Origin: Legionella parisiensis
GTDB lineage: Bacteria; Pseudomonadota; Gammaproteobacteria; Legionellales; Legionellaceae
Length of the DNA stretch: 64,000 nucleotides
NCBI RefSeq assembly: GCF_001467945.1
Contig: NZ_LNYQ01000013.1
Span: 638,626-702,625 of the forward strand
Reading direction: 5' to 3'
Shown here: positions 18,638 through 26,876 of the stretch, piece by piece
Layout: each line of letters opens with the position of its first letter
Numbering within the stretch: the first letter of the stretch is position 1
Notes under the pieces: model-generated
The model's input: only the letters and a program-made list of their open reading frames with translations
Database searches by the model: none
What the model was told of the DNA's origin: nothing
Made by a program: the position numbers and the translations under genes

Positions 18638-18684
18638 ATACGTATTCCTACGTATTGATGTCATTTGAATACATATTTTATAAT
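18638..18684 (+). promoter_or_regulatory. Promoter with adjacent perfect palindrome
   Basis: The inverted repeat ATACGTA-ttcc-TACGTAT (18638-18655) runs directly into a -35 TTGATG (18655-18660). After 18 bases comes a -10 TATAAT (18679-18684). It lies 58 bases before the SK-like/LuxR gene, so the palindrome is a candidate operator for that regulator itself. Confidence 0.55.
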
Positions 18685-18741
18685 GTTCCATAGATTCAGT
18701 AATTCGTACTCATTAAAAAAGCTCACATGTAGGAAAGGAAT

Positions 18742-19509
18742 ATGACGCAACACAAACGCATTTTTATTGTCGGTTTACCAGGTGCTGGTAAAGGTTTATT
18801 TGCAAAATTATTGGCTGAAAAACTGGGTTGGCAGTTTATTGATGCTGATCTTGGAATAGAGTATCATTTTGGACGTACTTTAAATGAGATTTTGGGTGTG
18901 AACGGTCAAAAAGATTTTTACCAATGCCAACATGATCTATTGAGTACGCTGAAAACTAAAGAAAATATAGTAGTAGCCACTGAAGCAAGTATTATCTGCA
19001 ATGAGATAACTCGACAATTGTTGTCTTCAGAGTTCGTTGTATTTTTGCAGGTGAGTACTGCAATCCAAATAGGACGAATTTCGCGCAATTCTCCGCCATT
19101 ATTACCGGTCGATCTCGAAAAATTTTTTGAGACACTTCATGCGGAGCGCGATCGATTATTTGAAAATGTAGCGACTATCTCTCTTGATACAGATGATAAT
19201 GCGTTGGAAAAACATCTATTAATCGCTTTTGAGCATATTGCCGAAAATAAAACAAGAAAGTCCAAGCCAGTGCTATTAAATGAGAAGGATATGGTGCTGT
19301 TTCATAAATCGTCCCATCTGCCGATACACTTATCAGAACAACAAGCAGTCAGCCTTAGATTACTTGCCCAGGGAAAAAGCTCAAAAGAAATTGCGCGTGA
19401 TATGAATATTTCCCATAGAACTGTGGAAGGCAATTTGGCCAAGGTAATGGAATTATTAGGATGTTCTTCCAGTAAGGAATTGATTGTTTTGTATCATGAT
19501 AAGCCTTAA
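18742..19509 (+). CDS. Shikimate-kinase-like domain fused to a LuxR-type DNA-binding domain
   Basis: 255-residue one-component regulator. Residues 5-165 resemble shikimate kinase (P-loop GLPGAGKG at 11-18, FIDADLGIE at 32-40), but key positions are altered. The P-loop Ser/Thr is Gly, the GGG motif is replaced by ATEAS, and the substrate arginine block reads DFYQCQ. The enzyme activity is therefore probably lost and the domain may only bind a ligand or nucleotide. Residues about 195-250 form a LuxR helix-turn-helix (LSEQQAVSLRLLAQGKSSKEIARDMNISHRTVEGNLAKVMELL). A strong AGGAAAGGA ribosome site precedes ATG 18742. It is followed 122 bases later by phaC, which may be its target. Confidence 0.8.
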   Translation: MTQHKRIFIVGLPGAGKGLFAKLLAEKLGWQFIDADLGIEYHFGRTLNEILGVNGQKDFYQCQHDLLSTLKTKENIVVATEASIICNEITRQLLSSEFVVFLQVSTAIQIGRISRNSPPLLPVDLEKFFETLHAERDRLFENVATISLDTDDNALEKHLLIAFEHIAENKTRKSKPVLLNEKDMVLFHKSSHLPIHLSEQQAVSLRLLAQGKSSKEIARDMNISHRTVEGNLAKVMELLGCSSSKELIVLYHDKP

Positions 19510-19631
19510 AAGGCAGGGGAAAGCAGGTTTCGCGCACGCACATTATTGAAAATAATACTATAATTTACATCACTATCTGCTTAAACCGCAGTAAAAAAGC
19601 GTTGTTGGTTGGGATCAAAAAGGAATTGACC

Positions 19632-21425
19632 ATGAAAGAAACTAAAAAAAAGAATACAGACTCAACTCGATTAAGCTTAAAGAAGCAATCTGATCCCCCA
19701 TCTGAGATCAATAATTCCCAATATTCCCTTTATAAAAATAAATTAGATGATTTTTTTTATTATATTAATAAATTGTATCAGGCAAATCTTGGTAAAATAA
19801 CAATGGGGATGAGTCCTGCGGTAATTGGAACTGCTCATTGTGCTTGGCTTTTGCAATTAGCTCAATCGCCAGGACATTTATTGGCATTGACTTATTATCC
19901 TATCTTGCATATTGATGAATTTTTGGCGCATCTATTGTGTGATACACAACCAGCGCAAGGACAAGATGTACGTTTTCATAAAGAGAATTGGCAGTTGATG
20001 CCATGGCGTTTGTATGCGGAAGTTTTTCTCCAGATTGAAGAATGGATGTGTCATGCAACACGAAAAGTTCCTGGGCTGTCCAAGCGCTCAGAGCGTACGG
20101 TTTCTTTTTGTATTCGCCAGTTACTTGATGCTTTATCTCCTTCCAATTTTGTAATGACCAATCCCGATCTTTTTTATGAAACAATTCGCTGTGGCGGGAT
20201 TAATTTGATTCAAGGTACAGAGATTGCTGTGGAGCATGCACTAAGAAGATTGGCTGGTTTGCCCCCCCCTGGTGCCGGGAAGTTCAAACCAGGAAAGAAT
20301 GTTGCGATTACTCCAGGAAAAGTAGTATTTTCGAACCATTTGATTGAATTAATTCAATATGAACCAAAAACTGAAACTGTTTTCAAAGAGCCAATACTGA
20401 TATTACCAGCATGGATAATGAAATATTATATTCTGGATTTATCACCTGGAAATTCCTTGGTTAAATGGCTTGTTGGACAAGGGCATACGGTTTTTATGGT
20501 TTCATGGCGGAATCCGGATGAGAAAGACCGTGATTTAGGGATGGATGATTATTACCGACAAGGCGCAATGGCAGCAATCGACGCGGTAAGTAACATTTTA
20601 CCTAAGACAAAAATTCATTTGATGGGATATTGTCTTGGTGGAACTCTGGCAATGATTACAGCTGCTGCAATGGCAAGAGATAAAGATAACCGTCTTAAAA
20701 GCCTTTCTCTTCTGGCGGCACAAGGGGATTTTACAAAGGCAGGTGAGCTCATGCTGTTCATCACTGAAAGTGAAATAGCATTTCTTAAAAATATGATGTG
20801 GGAAAAAGGGTACCTGGATCCCAAACATATGGCAGGATCTTTTCAGATGCTGCGCACCTACGATCTGATTTGGTCAAAAATGATTGACGACTACATGACG
20901 GGTAAAAAGCGCGGCATGATTGACCTGCTTGCCTGGAACGCTGACGCTACTCGGATGCCTTATAAGATGCATACAGAATATCTTGAGAAACTCTTTCTGC
21001 AGAATGATTTCGCAGAGGGACATTTTCGCGTTGAGGATGAATTGGTAGCGCCTAAGAATATTCATTTACCTATTTTTGCTGTGAGCACAGAACATGACCA
21101 TATCGCGCCTTGGGAATCCGTATATAAAATCCACCTGATGATGCATACAGATATTACCTTTGTGTTGACAAGTGGTGGCCACAATGCAGGAATTGTCAGT
21201 GAACCCAATCACCCTGGACGCTATTACTCTCTTCTTGAAAGTAAAAAAAACATGCCTTATATTGGACCTAAGAAATGGTTGGGCAAGGCAAAAAAAAGGG
21301 ATGGCTCCTGGTGGTTTGCCTGGCATGAATGGTTAGTAGACAACAGTTCGCAAAGACGTGTTTCGCCACCTCATCTTGATTCCTCATTGCCTCCTGCACC
21401 TGGAAGTTATGTGATGCAGAAATAG
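19632..21425 (+). CDS. phaC: Poly-beta-hydroxybutyrate synthase (PhaC, class I-like)
   Basis: Polymerises (R)-3-hydroxybutyryl-CoA into PHB granules. The 597-residue alpha/beta-hydrolase-fold protein has the lipase-like box with catalytic cysteine GYCLGG (C near residue 334), the aspartate in STEHDHIAPW and the histidine in SGGHNAGIVS. The N-terminal PhaC domain is present (residues about 60-260) and the length is normal for class I. ATG 19632 is chosen over TTG 19602 because AAGGA precedes it. phaB lies at 59 kb and a damaged phaZ at 56-57 kb. Legionella stores PHB in late growth, which fits. Confidence 0.92.
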   Translation: MKETKKKNTDSTRLSLKKQSDPPSEINNSQYSLYKNKLDDFFYYINKLYQANLGKITMGMSPAVIGTAHCAWLLQLAQSPGHLLALTYYPILHIDEFLAHLLCDTQPAQGQDVRFHKENWQLMPWRLYAEVFLQIEEWMCHATRKVPGLSKRSERTVSFCIRQLLDALSPSNFVMTNPDLFYETIRCGGINLIQGTEIAVEHALRRLAGLPPPGAGKFKPGKNVAITPGKVVFSNHLIELIQYEPKTETVFKEPILILPAWIMKYYILDLSPGNSLVKWLVGQGHTVFMVSWRNPDEKDRDLGMDDYYRQGAMAAIDAVSNILPKTKIHLMGYCLGGTLAMITAAAMARDKDNRLKSLSLLAAQGDFTKAGELMLFITESEIAFLKNMMWEKGYLDPKHMAGSFQMLRTYDLIWSKMIDDYMTGKKRGMIDLLAWNADATRMPYKMHTEYLEKLFLQNDFAEGHFRVEDELVAPKNIHLPIFAVSTEHDHIAPWESVYKIHLMMHTDITFVLTSGGHNAGIVSEPNHPGRYYSLLESKKNMPYIGPKKWLGKAKKRDGSWWFAWHEWLVDNSSQRRVSPPHLDSSLPPAPGSYVMQK

Positions 21426-21445
21426 AGAGTCTTCTCTCAAGAGGT

Positions 21446-21549
21446 GTATTTATAATACTTATTTCTCAATCTCTGTGTTCGACTCTACTCCACCCCAGAG
21501 CATGTCGTGGGGCGGGGTGTCGGCAGAGACGTGATCATGAGATAAATAC
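21446..21549. repeat. Inverted-repeat element B, related to element A
   Basis: Outer arms gtatttat / ataaatac enclose tctctg/cagaga and a GC-rich hairpin with catgtcgtggggcggg-tgtcgg. The same central block (caagtcgtgggggcggg-tgtcgg) sits in element A at 9318-9465. It follows phaC and may terminate it. Confidence 0.65.
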
Positions 21550-21626
21550 TGGCTCTCAGAAATTGAGTCTTGGTTACTGTATTGAGATGTGTTAAATTTA
21601 TCTTTTCACTTTTTTTTGGAAGCTAT

Positions 21627-21983
21627 ATGATGAATAAACTCTCAATTACGGCAGCATGTTTTATTATTTCATTTTCAGCAAATGCATTCGCAGGCCTGTC
21701 TCATCTGAAGCTCAACTTTAAGAAAACTTATTGTAATAATCAGGAGTTCTTGGGAAATAGTGCGTCAAAAAGACCCCATTTGCATTGCGGTGAAACGTTT
21801 ATAGCCTACAAAAAAGCGAGTGGTGATCATTTAAATATCACAGATGCCGGAACGTGTAGCAGAACAGACAACGTTTTTGATGATATTAAAGCAAATAGAA
21901 ATGCATTTGCAGATTACCAGGGTATTTATAATGCACTGGTATCATTCCATCAAGCAGGGTGCCCAAATCAATTAACATCTTAA
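21627..21983 (+). CDS. Small secreted hypothetical protein
   Basis: 118 residues with a signal peptide (MMNKLSITAACFIISFSANAFA-G). The mature part of about 96 residues has four cysteines (TYCNNQ, LHCGETF, GTCSRT, AGCPNQ), likely forming two disulfides. GGAAG lies before ATG 21627; an ATG at 21630 is equally possible. No family recognised. It is flanked by two different palindromic repeats. Confidence 0.6.
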   Translation: MMNKLSITAACFIISFSANAFAGLSHLKLNFKKTYCNNQEFLGNSASKRPHLHCGETFIAYKKASGDHLNITDAGTCSRTDNVFDDIKANRNAFADYQGIYNALVSFHQAGCPNQLTS

Positions 21984-21992
21984 TAAATACCT

Positions 21993-22074
21993 GTAGTCTG
22001 GGTGCTTCGCAGCGTAACCGGGGTTTTCTGTTTCTAATTTTACGGGTTACGGCTACACCTTAACCCAGGCTACG
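21993..22074. repeat. Dispersed GTAGCC...GGCTAC palindromic repeat, copy 3
   Basis: Begins gtagtctgggtgcttcgcag and ends taacccaggctacg, with an internal cgtaaccggggtttt block. It lies between two convergent genes and could end both transcripts. Confidence 0.65.
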
Positions 22075-22082
22075 AGAAAGGG

Positions 22083-22424
22083 TTACTTAAATAATTCCAG
22101 GACGTTTTCAGGCGGACGTCCAATAATGGCCTTGTTTTTATAAGTAACTATAGGGCGTTGCATTAATATGGGTTCTTTGAGCATCGCATGCAACACTTGA
22201 TTTTCATCATCCAGGGATAATCGCAGTTCTTTAAAAACAGCCTCATCGGTTCGCACAAAATCTTTAAATGCAAAGTGAGCCCTTAAATTTTTCAATTGTT
22301 CCAGATTAAGCGGGGTTTTAAGGTATTCAACAATAACAGGCTCTACATTTTTACTCAGCAGTAGTTCCAAAGTTTTTCTTGATTTGGAGCATCTAGGATT
22401 GTGATAGATTATAATTTCTTCCAT
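22083..22424 (-). CDS. ArsC/Spx-family thioredoxin-fold reductase
   Basis: 113 residues with the ArsC core: IIIYHNPRCSKSRKTLELL with the active cysteine, EYLKTPLNLEQL, a central RTDEAVFKEL and the conserved proline block ILMQRPIVTYKNKAIIGRPPENV. Family members are glutaredoxin-dependent arsenate reductases or related proteins. No arsenic operon genes flank it, so an arsenic role is not supported by context. ATG 22424 is chosen; a TTG at 22433 would add three residues. Confidence 0.85.
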   Translation of the reverse strand: MEEIIIYHNPRCSKSRKTLELLLSKNVEPVIVEYLKTPLNLEQLKNLRAHFAFKDFVRTDEAVFKELRLSLDDENQVLHAMLKEPILMQRPIVTYKNKAIIGRPPENVLELFK

Positions 22425-22661
22425 ATTTCTCAACTTATTATGAGATAATTTGAACTATAACATGATCGTTGCGTTTTCTCCTTATTTTAATTTCTATCCG
22501 CAATAATGATAAGCGTAGCCCCACAAAATTGCTCAGAATGTTAGTTCAACCTACTTGTAAATTTAAAATCCTTAAGTGAGACCATTAAGTTACAATCGCT
22601 ATTGACTCCAAGACAAAACTTCTTTTTACTAACATCTCGATCCAACATTGAGCAGAAGCTT

Positions 22662-23156
22662 ATGCAATTTACTATTGTCCCTATTCAAGAACAACATATT
22701 GAAGCGTTTTGGTCCGCAGTGGATAGTGTTGCCCGTGAGCGTAAATTTTTAGCTTTTTTAGAAGGGCCTCCGATCCAATTAACTAAAGAGTTTGTTTTAG
22801 ATCATATCAAGAATAATTGGCCGCATGTTGTAGCTTTGCATCAGGATCGCTTGGTGGGGTGGTGCGATATCAGTTCGCTTGACCGGCCTGTTTTTGCTCA
22901 TGTTGGATCTTTGGGAATTGGCGTCATTGCGTCATATAGAGGTCAGGGTATTGGCGAGGCATTATTAAGCACCGCTTTACAGATGGCTCAAGAAAAAGGG
23001 TTAACACGGATTGAGCTTACAGTGCGTGAACATAATAAAGCGGCAATTGCACTGTATGAAAAATACGGGTTTGTAAAAGAAGGGATACATAAGAATGCAG
23101 TACGAATCGATGGAGAATATGAAAATCATATTTTTATGGCCTTGCTTTTTGAATAA
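22662..23156 (+). CDS. GNAT-family N-acetyltransferase
   Basis: 164 residues with a complete acetyltransferase fold. Motif A is SLGIGVIASYRGQGIGEALLSTAL (CoA-binding Q/RxxGxG/A), then IELTVREHNKAAIALYEKYGF and a C-terminal strand block ENHIFMALLF. The substrate is unknown; the closest type is the RimL/PhnO-like group. ATG 22662 is preferred over TTG 22602 because the domain begins there. Its end overlaps a decayed gene on the other strand. Confidence 0.82.
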   Translation: MQFTIVPIQEQHIEAFWSAVDSVARERKFLAFLEGPPIQLTKEFVLDHIKNNWPHVVALHQDRLVGWCDISSLDRPVFAHVGSLGIGVIASYRGQGIGEALLSTALQMAQEKGLTRIELTVREHNKAAIALYEKYGFVKEGIHKNAVRIDGEYENHIFMALLFE

Positions 23157-23439
23157 TGGATTAAGTTATCCGGATATTCATTCTTTAGTTTAAGTAACAG
23201 GTCATTATATCTAGTAATAGCGATAACAGAAATTCCCTGAGATGCTAGTTCTGAAGTAAGTGTATATTCGATACCGCTGCTGGAGCTGGTAGCTTGCAAT
23301 GCGCGGCATATTGTTACTCCATTCATCATTAATAAATGAAGTAAGTTCATTTTGGCTGCGTGTTCTATTCTCAGATAATCCTCATTGCAAACAACTAGTT
23401 TACGCTCTTCTATTAAAGATAATTTTTCGAAAATGATTC
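23126..23439 (-). pseudogene. C-terminal remnant of an unknown gene
   Basis: An open frame of about 100 codons with no good start. Frames upstream hit a TAA at once, and the ATG at 23350 lies in mid-domain. The readable part (KLVVCNEDYLRIEHAAKMN, then ASQGISVIAITRYNDLLLKL) looks like the tail of a larger cytosolic protein. Likely decayed; parent family not recognised. Confidence 0.45.
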
Positions 23440-23442
23440 TTT

Positions 23443-23476
23443 CTTAATCAATCCTTAAGCTTAGTTGTTTTATACT
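23443..23476 (+). promoter_or_regulatory. PmrA-box-like site with -10 element, site 1
   Basis: Tandem half-sites cTTAATcaa-tc-cTTAAgctt at 23443-23462 have an 11-base period, as in the Legionella PmrA box (two cTTAATatT copies two bases apart). A -10 TATACT is at 23471-23476. It lies upstream of a truncated HTH gene and, about 200 bases on, of the protease-like gene at 23667. Confidence 0.6.
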
Positions 23477-23502
23477 GATAAAAAATGAAAAAGGAGGCTG
23501 CC

Positions 23503-23571
23503 ATGTCAAACAACTATGAACTGGGTGTTCCTGCCATAATGACAGAACACATGAACGAGATGAAAACTTAA
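23503..23571 (+). pseudogene. Internally deleted copy of the small HTH gene at 26274
   Basis: Reads 22 codons, MSNNYELGVPAIMTEHMNEMKT and stop. It matches the start (MSN) and the ELGVPALMTE block of the intact gene at 26274-26513, with the intervening codons lost. The upstream 60 bases are also shared between the two loci. Confidence 0.65.
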
Positions 23572-23666
23572 CTGCAACAAAATTTCATTATGTGGGAAGA
23601 ACTAAAAAATAAAAATCCAAAATAGTTCTATAATTAATTTAAGCGAACCTTTTTGAGATAAATCAA

Positions 23667-25499
23667 ATGAGTAGATTAAAATTAGACCAAGCAATTTATT
23701 ATATCGGGGATGATTCCGAGTTAGGGACTGCACAAAAGCTGCGAGAAAATGTAGCTAAAGGTGCAGGTAAGAGAACGGAGCAGATTCCATTACTTGAGTT
23801 TGGCACTAAAGGACAAGAAGTACCAGATGAAATCATTTTACTGGCTCATAGCGATGACACACGGCAACATATCGGAGACAAAACGCCAGTAGAATTAGCA
23901 CGGGATCTTGCCAAGCAATTTCAGGGTAAAGATAAGACCCAACTTAAATCAATTAAATTAGTCTCTTGTGAGGGCGGCTTTGGCGATCACCCCCTTGCCT
24001 TACAGGTTGCCCAAGAACTGCATAGACAAGGATTTACAAATGCCGTTGTTAAAGCAGCCACTCACCCTAAAGAAAGCAAGATTGGCGGCGTTGTATCCGT
24101 AACTACCAAGGCTGGAATTTCCATCATGACAGGTAATGAAGATGGGATGGTAAGTGCCGTAATGTATGGCAATCAGAAGACATCTGATTACATACGCTAT
24201 AAAGAATTGAAGAGTATGGGGGCTAAAACAACAAAGTACAGACGAGGACGGACTGAAAAAGATGAACAGGAGATGCGTGAGCTAGCTGAAAAGTATAATG
24301 ATTTTAAAGGTTTTGACGAAGGTGTTTCCAATTATTGTAGGATACAATTGCTCCATAATATAAATGATTTGGATGCCCCTTATAATTGCTATACTAAAGA
24401 TGGTGTTAAAGCTCCATTAAGTCTTGATGCTGCAATTGCTTTAGATTACTTACGAGACAAAAGACGTGTGCATGCAGTCCACGGTAATGATAAAATTGTT
24501 CAGTACCTTGATAAGGTTATAGAAAAAATAAATCAGAATTCAGCAATGAAGCAAAGTGCAATTATGCAAATATTTGATGATAAGCAGCTGGCAAAGGGAG
24601 TATCATCAAAACTTATATCTTCAATTAAGGAAGAACTTCCTAAAGCAATTATGGAAAAAACAGCGGCGATGGGTCTATCTAAGCCTCTTAGTAACGTAGA
24701 CATTATTGAATCAAAAATTGAAAAAGATGAAGACTATTTGGCTAAATTGGTTGCAAAAGATGGTATTTTCGACAAGCTATGGCGAAGTATCTATGGAGCG
24801 GAAGATTTTACCAAAAACTTACGCTTGAAACTAAAAAGTGTCAGCACTCAGACACTTCATGCGAAAGCAGAACGCGAAGACATAAAAGGTCTCATACAAA
24901 GCCAAAAGGAAAAAGATATAGAGAGCGGCAAGCTTGTAGAGATTGATAAGGGCTTTTTGGGTCTTGGTAAAACAACAAAGACAGATACTCCTCTTAAAGC
25001 TTTGTATACTGAGTTAAATACCTACATGGCGAAAGAAAGCCCAACGAAGAAAGAGGATTGGCAACGAGTAGTTACGGCGTACCAAACGTATGAAAGAACG
25101 CAGCCAAGAGGAAAGCAAAGTACAGAATTAGAGAAATTAGTTGGACAGCTTAGCGAAAATAATAAAAAATATGAAAATATTGGGAAAAACGTAAAAGGCA
25201 TAAAAGCTCAGATAGATGATTCTATTGCAGCATATTTGGCTAAATATGATAAAGGTGATGCGACTGATAAGACGCATGTACCCAAAGTGGCTGTTATGAA
25301 AGCAATGCAAGCTTATGCAAGTGAACCAACAGAAAAAAATTATGAAGAATTACAAAACGCAGCTCAGACAAATCCTGGTTGGGATAAAGGGTGGTTCTCA
25401 AAAGTTAAGTTCTTTATGTCGGAGGTTCAAGAGGCTCGTAAAGAGCAGGTATCAGAAGAGAGTCGTCTGTCATCTGAATTTAATAAAGGTATGAAATAA
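23667..25499 (+). CDS. Clan-CD cysteine-protease-like protein, probable Dot/Icm effector
   Basis: 610 residues, soluble, with no signal peptide. The N-terminal part (about 1-170) looks like a clan CD (C80/caspase-like) peptidase. A hydrophobic strand ends in a histidine (EIILLAHSDD, H61), followed by a helix and a second strand ending in a cysteine (IKLVSCEGGFG, C101), the same order as in RTX/TcdA autoprocessing domains. The rest is alpha-helical with long charged stretches and no recognised domain. The C-terminus (ESRLSSEFNKGMK) is hydrophilic. The PmrA-box-like site 1 about 200 bases upstream supports the effector idea. No substrate is known; function is inferred, not shown. Confidence 0.65.
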   Translation: MSRLKLDQAIYYIGDDSELGTAQKLRENVAKGAGKRTEQIPLLEFGTKGQEVPDEIILLAHSDDTRQHIGDKTPVELARDLAKQFQGKDKTQLKSIKLVSCEGGFGDHPLALQVAQELHRQGFTNAVVKAATHPKESKIGGVVSVTTKAGISIMTGNEDGMVSAVMYGNQKTSDYIRYKELKSMGAKTTKYRRGRTEKDEQEMRELAEKYNDFKGFDEGVSNYCRIQLLHNINDLDAPYNCYTKDGVKAPLSLDAAIALDYLRDKRRVHAVHGNDKIVQYLDKVIEKINQNSAMKQSAIMQIFDDKQLAKGVSSKLISSIKEELPKAIMEKTAAMGLSKPLSNVDIIESKIEKDEDYLAKLVAKDGIFDKLWRSIYGAEDFTKNLRLKLKSVSTQTLHAKAEREDIKGLIQSQKEKDIESGKLVEIDKGFLGLGKTTKTDTPLKALYTELNTYMAKESPTKKEDWQRVVTAYQTYERTQPRGKQSTELEKLVGQLSENNKKYENIGKNVKGIKAQIDDSIAAYLAKYDKGDATDKTHVPKVAVMKAMQAYASEPTEKNYEELQNAAQTNPGWDKGWFSKVKFFMSEVQEARKEQVSEESRLSSEFNKGMK

Positions 25500-25549
25500 A
25501 GTAGTGTTAACGGAATTTAACGCTTCTACCTTAGACTAGCGAAAATCGT

Positions 25550-25587
25550 AACCCGGGGAATCTATGAATAGAATCCCCGGGTTTTTT
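25550..25587 (+). terminator. Terminator of the protease-like gene
   Basis: GC-rich hairpin aacccgggga / tccccgggtt with a short loop, followed by a run of six T (ggttttttc). It lies 50 bases after the stop at 25499 and inside a degraded dispersed repeat (25531-25587). Confidence 0.75.
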
Positions 25588-25590
25588 CTA

Positions 25591-26079
25591 TCAACTTAGG
25601 CCGTATTTTGTTTGATACTCAGAAGAACTCAAGTTTGCCGCATCAGCAAACATTGATCCAAAGATGTCTTTAAACGACCCAGTTCGTTTTTCATTATCAA
25701 TGATAATCGATCGATTTTGCATGTTTAACAGATTGATTATAAAAAACTTCGGATGAATAAAGATTTAATGTTTTAATTTCATCATCAAAAATTTGATTGA
25801 CGTGTTTAAAAAATCATTGTCACCATGATTGCCTTTATTAATAATGCTAATCTTTCGTTGCTTGCTATCAAAGAGATTGTCCAAATCAAAAAAGCAGTGA
25901 TCAAGGAGAACACCAGATGCCGGTAAATCCGTTTCAGTTTGTTCATTACTGGGAATGGCTTTAACTTTTGCTCGAAACATAGCAAAACATTCAATCTGAA
26001 AATGGGGAAGTGAATTCTTCTTCGTATTTTTAAGATATTTAATAACATTTCTTTGGTACTGGGAATAATACCAAATCAT
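25591..26079 (-). pseudogene. Frameshifted hypothetical gene
   Basis: The first part is an open frame of 104 codons (from MIWYYSQYQRN to a stop after KFLMMKLKH). Coding potential continues in a second frame (EIKTLNLYSSEVFYNQSVK) and then a third (MQNRSIIIDNEKRTGSF up to TGA at 25591). The pieces read as one decayed protein with at least two frameshifts. The family is not recognised. It lies in the effector-like island and may be a dead effector. Confidence 0.5.
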
Positions 26080-26212
26080 AGTTATTGTTACGTGCGCAAA
26101 TCATAACCTAATTGAGGATGATTTTTACTCAAATGCGGTGATGAATTTTTTCAAATAGCTGTTTTGTTTGAATTGTAACAGACCCTCATAATTTTATTTA
26201 AAAAATCTCTTT

Positions 26213-26246
26213 GTTAATCAATCCTTAAGCTTATTTGTTTTACACT
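26213..26246 (+). promoter_or_regulatory. PmrA-box-like site with -10 element, site 2
   Basis: gTTAATcaa-tc-cTTAAgctt at 26213-26232, followed by a -10 TACACT at 26241-26246. It is nearly identical to site 1 and directly upstream of the small HTH gene. Confidence 0.6.
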
Positions 26247-26273
26247 AATAAAAAGAGAAGAGGAGAAGCTATC

Positions 26274-26513
26274 ATGTCAAACAAAAAACTTACTGAGCGT
26301 TTGAACTATGAACTTGATGAACTTGGGGTTCCTGCTTTAATGACAGAGCGCGTTCAAGCGTGTTCTAAGATGTTCGAACTTCCTAAGTTTAAGATTGAAG
26401 CTTTATTACATGGGGTTGCTCTAGATTGCACCACCATGCAGAAAATTGCTGATGAGCTTGAGGTAAGTACGGATTGGTTATTTGGTGCTAGCCTGGAAAA
26501 AACAAAACACTAA
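26274..26513 (+). CDS. Small XRE-like helix-turn-helix protein
   Basis: 79 residues. The C-terminal two thirds look like an XRE/Cro DNA-binding fold with the typical ending TTMQKIADELEVSTDWLFGA. The N-terminal ELDELGVPALMTERVQAC is extra. The ribosome site aggagaag lies upstream. It may be a regulator of the surrounding accessory genes. A deleted copy lies at 23503-23571. An ATG further upstream at 26235 is possible but has no ribosome site. Confidence 0.7.
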   Translation: MSNKKLTERLNYELDELGVPALMTERVQACSKMFELPKFKIEALLHGVALDCTTMQKIADELEVSTDWLFGASLEKTKH

Positions 26514-26876
26514 GTAACTATTTTTTAAAATAAAAAGCCCATATTGACCAAGCAATACAATATGGGCTTTCAAAACAAACAGTTATCTGGCTCGAATTTC
26601 TAAAGAATTATCAGTTTTTTGATTATTCTTTCTCCCGGAACCTGCTTGATAGTTGACCGGATAGTCTAATGGTTTGCAATGAAACCGGATACCGCGATCT
26701 CTCCCCGTTCAATCTTATCTATAATTGTTTTCTTTCTGCAACTTTAAACGAAACTTAATACCTTTGGATATATCCGTGATATTGTTTGTGCTAGTTTGTA
26801 AAAAATGAGAAGGTTTGTTTAAGAAAGGGGAAAGCCATGATTAAAATAAAACCAATCATGGCAAAATGATTCAATA
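26514..26876. other. Intergenic spacer
   Basis: Contains a terminator at its left end. The remainder (26571-26876) has stops in all frames. Some short minus-strand stretches look like worn coding sequence, but no protein family can be read from them. Confidence 0.5.
26534..26570 (+). terminator. Terminator of the HTH gene
   Basis: Arms aaagcccatattg and caatatgggcttt pair perfectly over 13 bases with an 11-base loop, flanked by A and T runs, so it could also serve the opposite strand. Confidence 0.75.
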
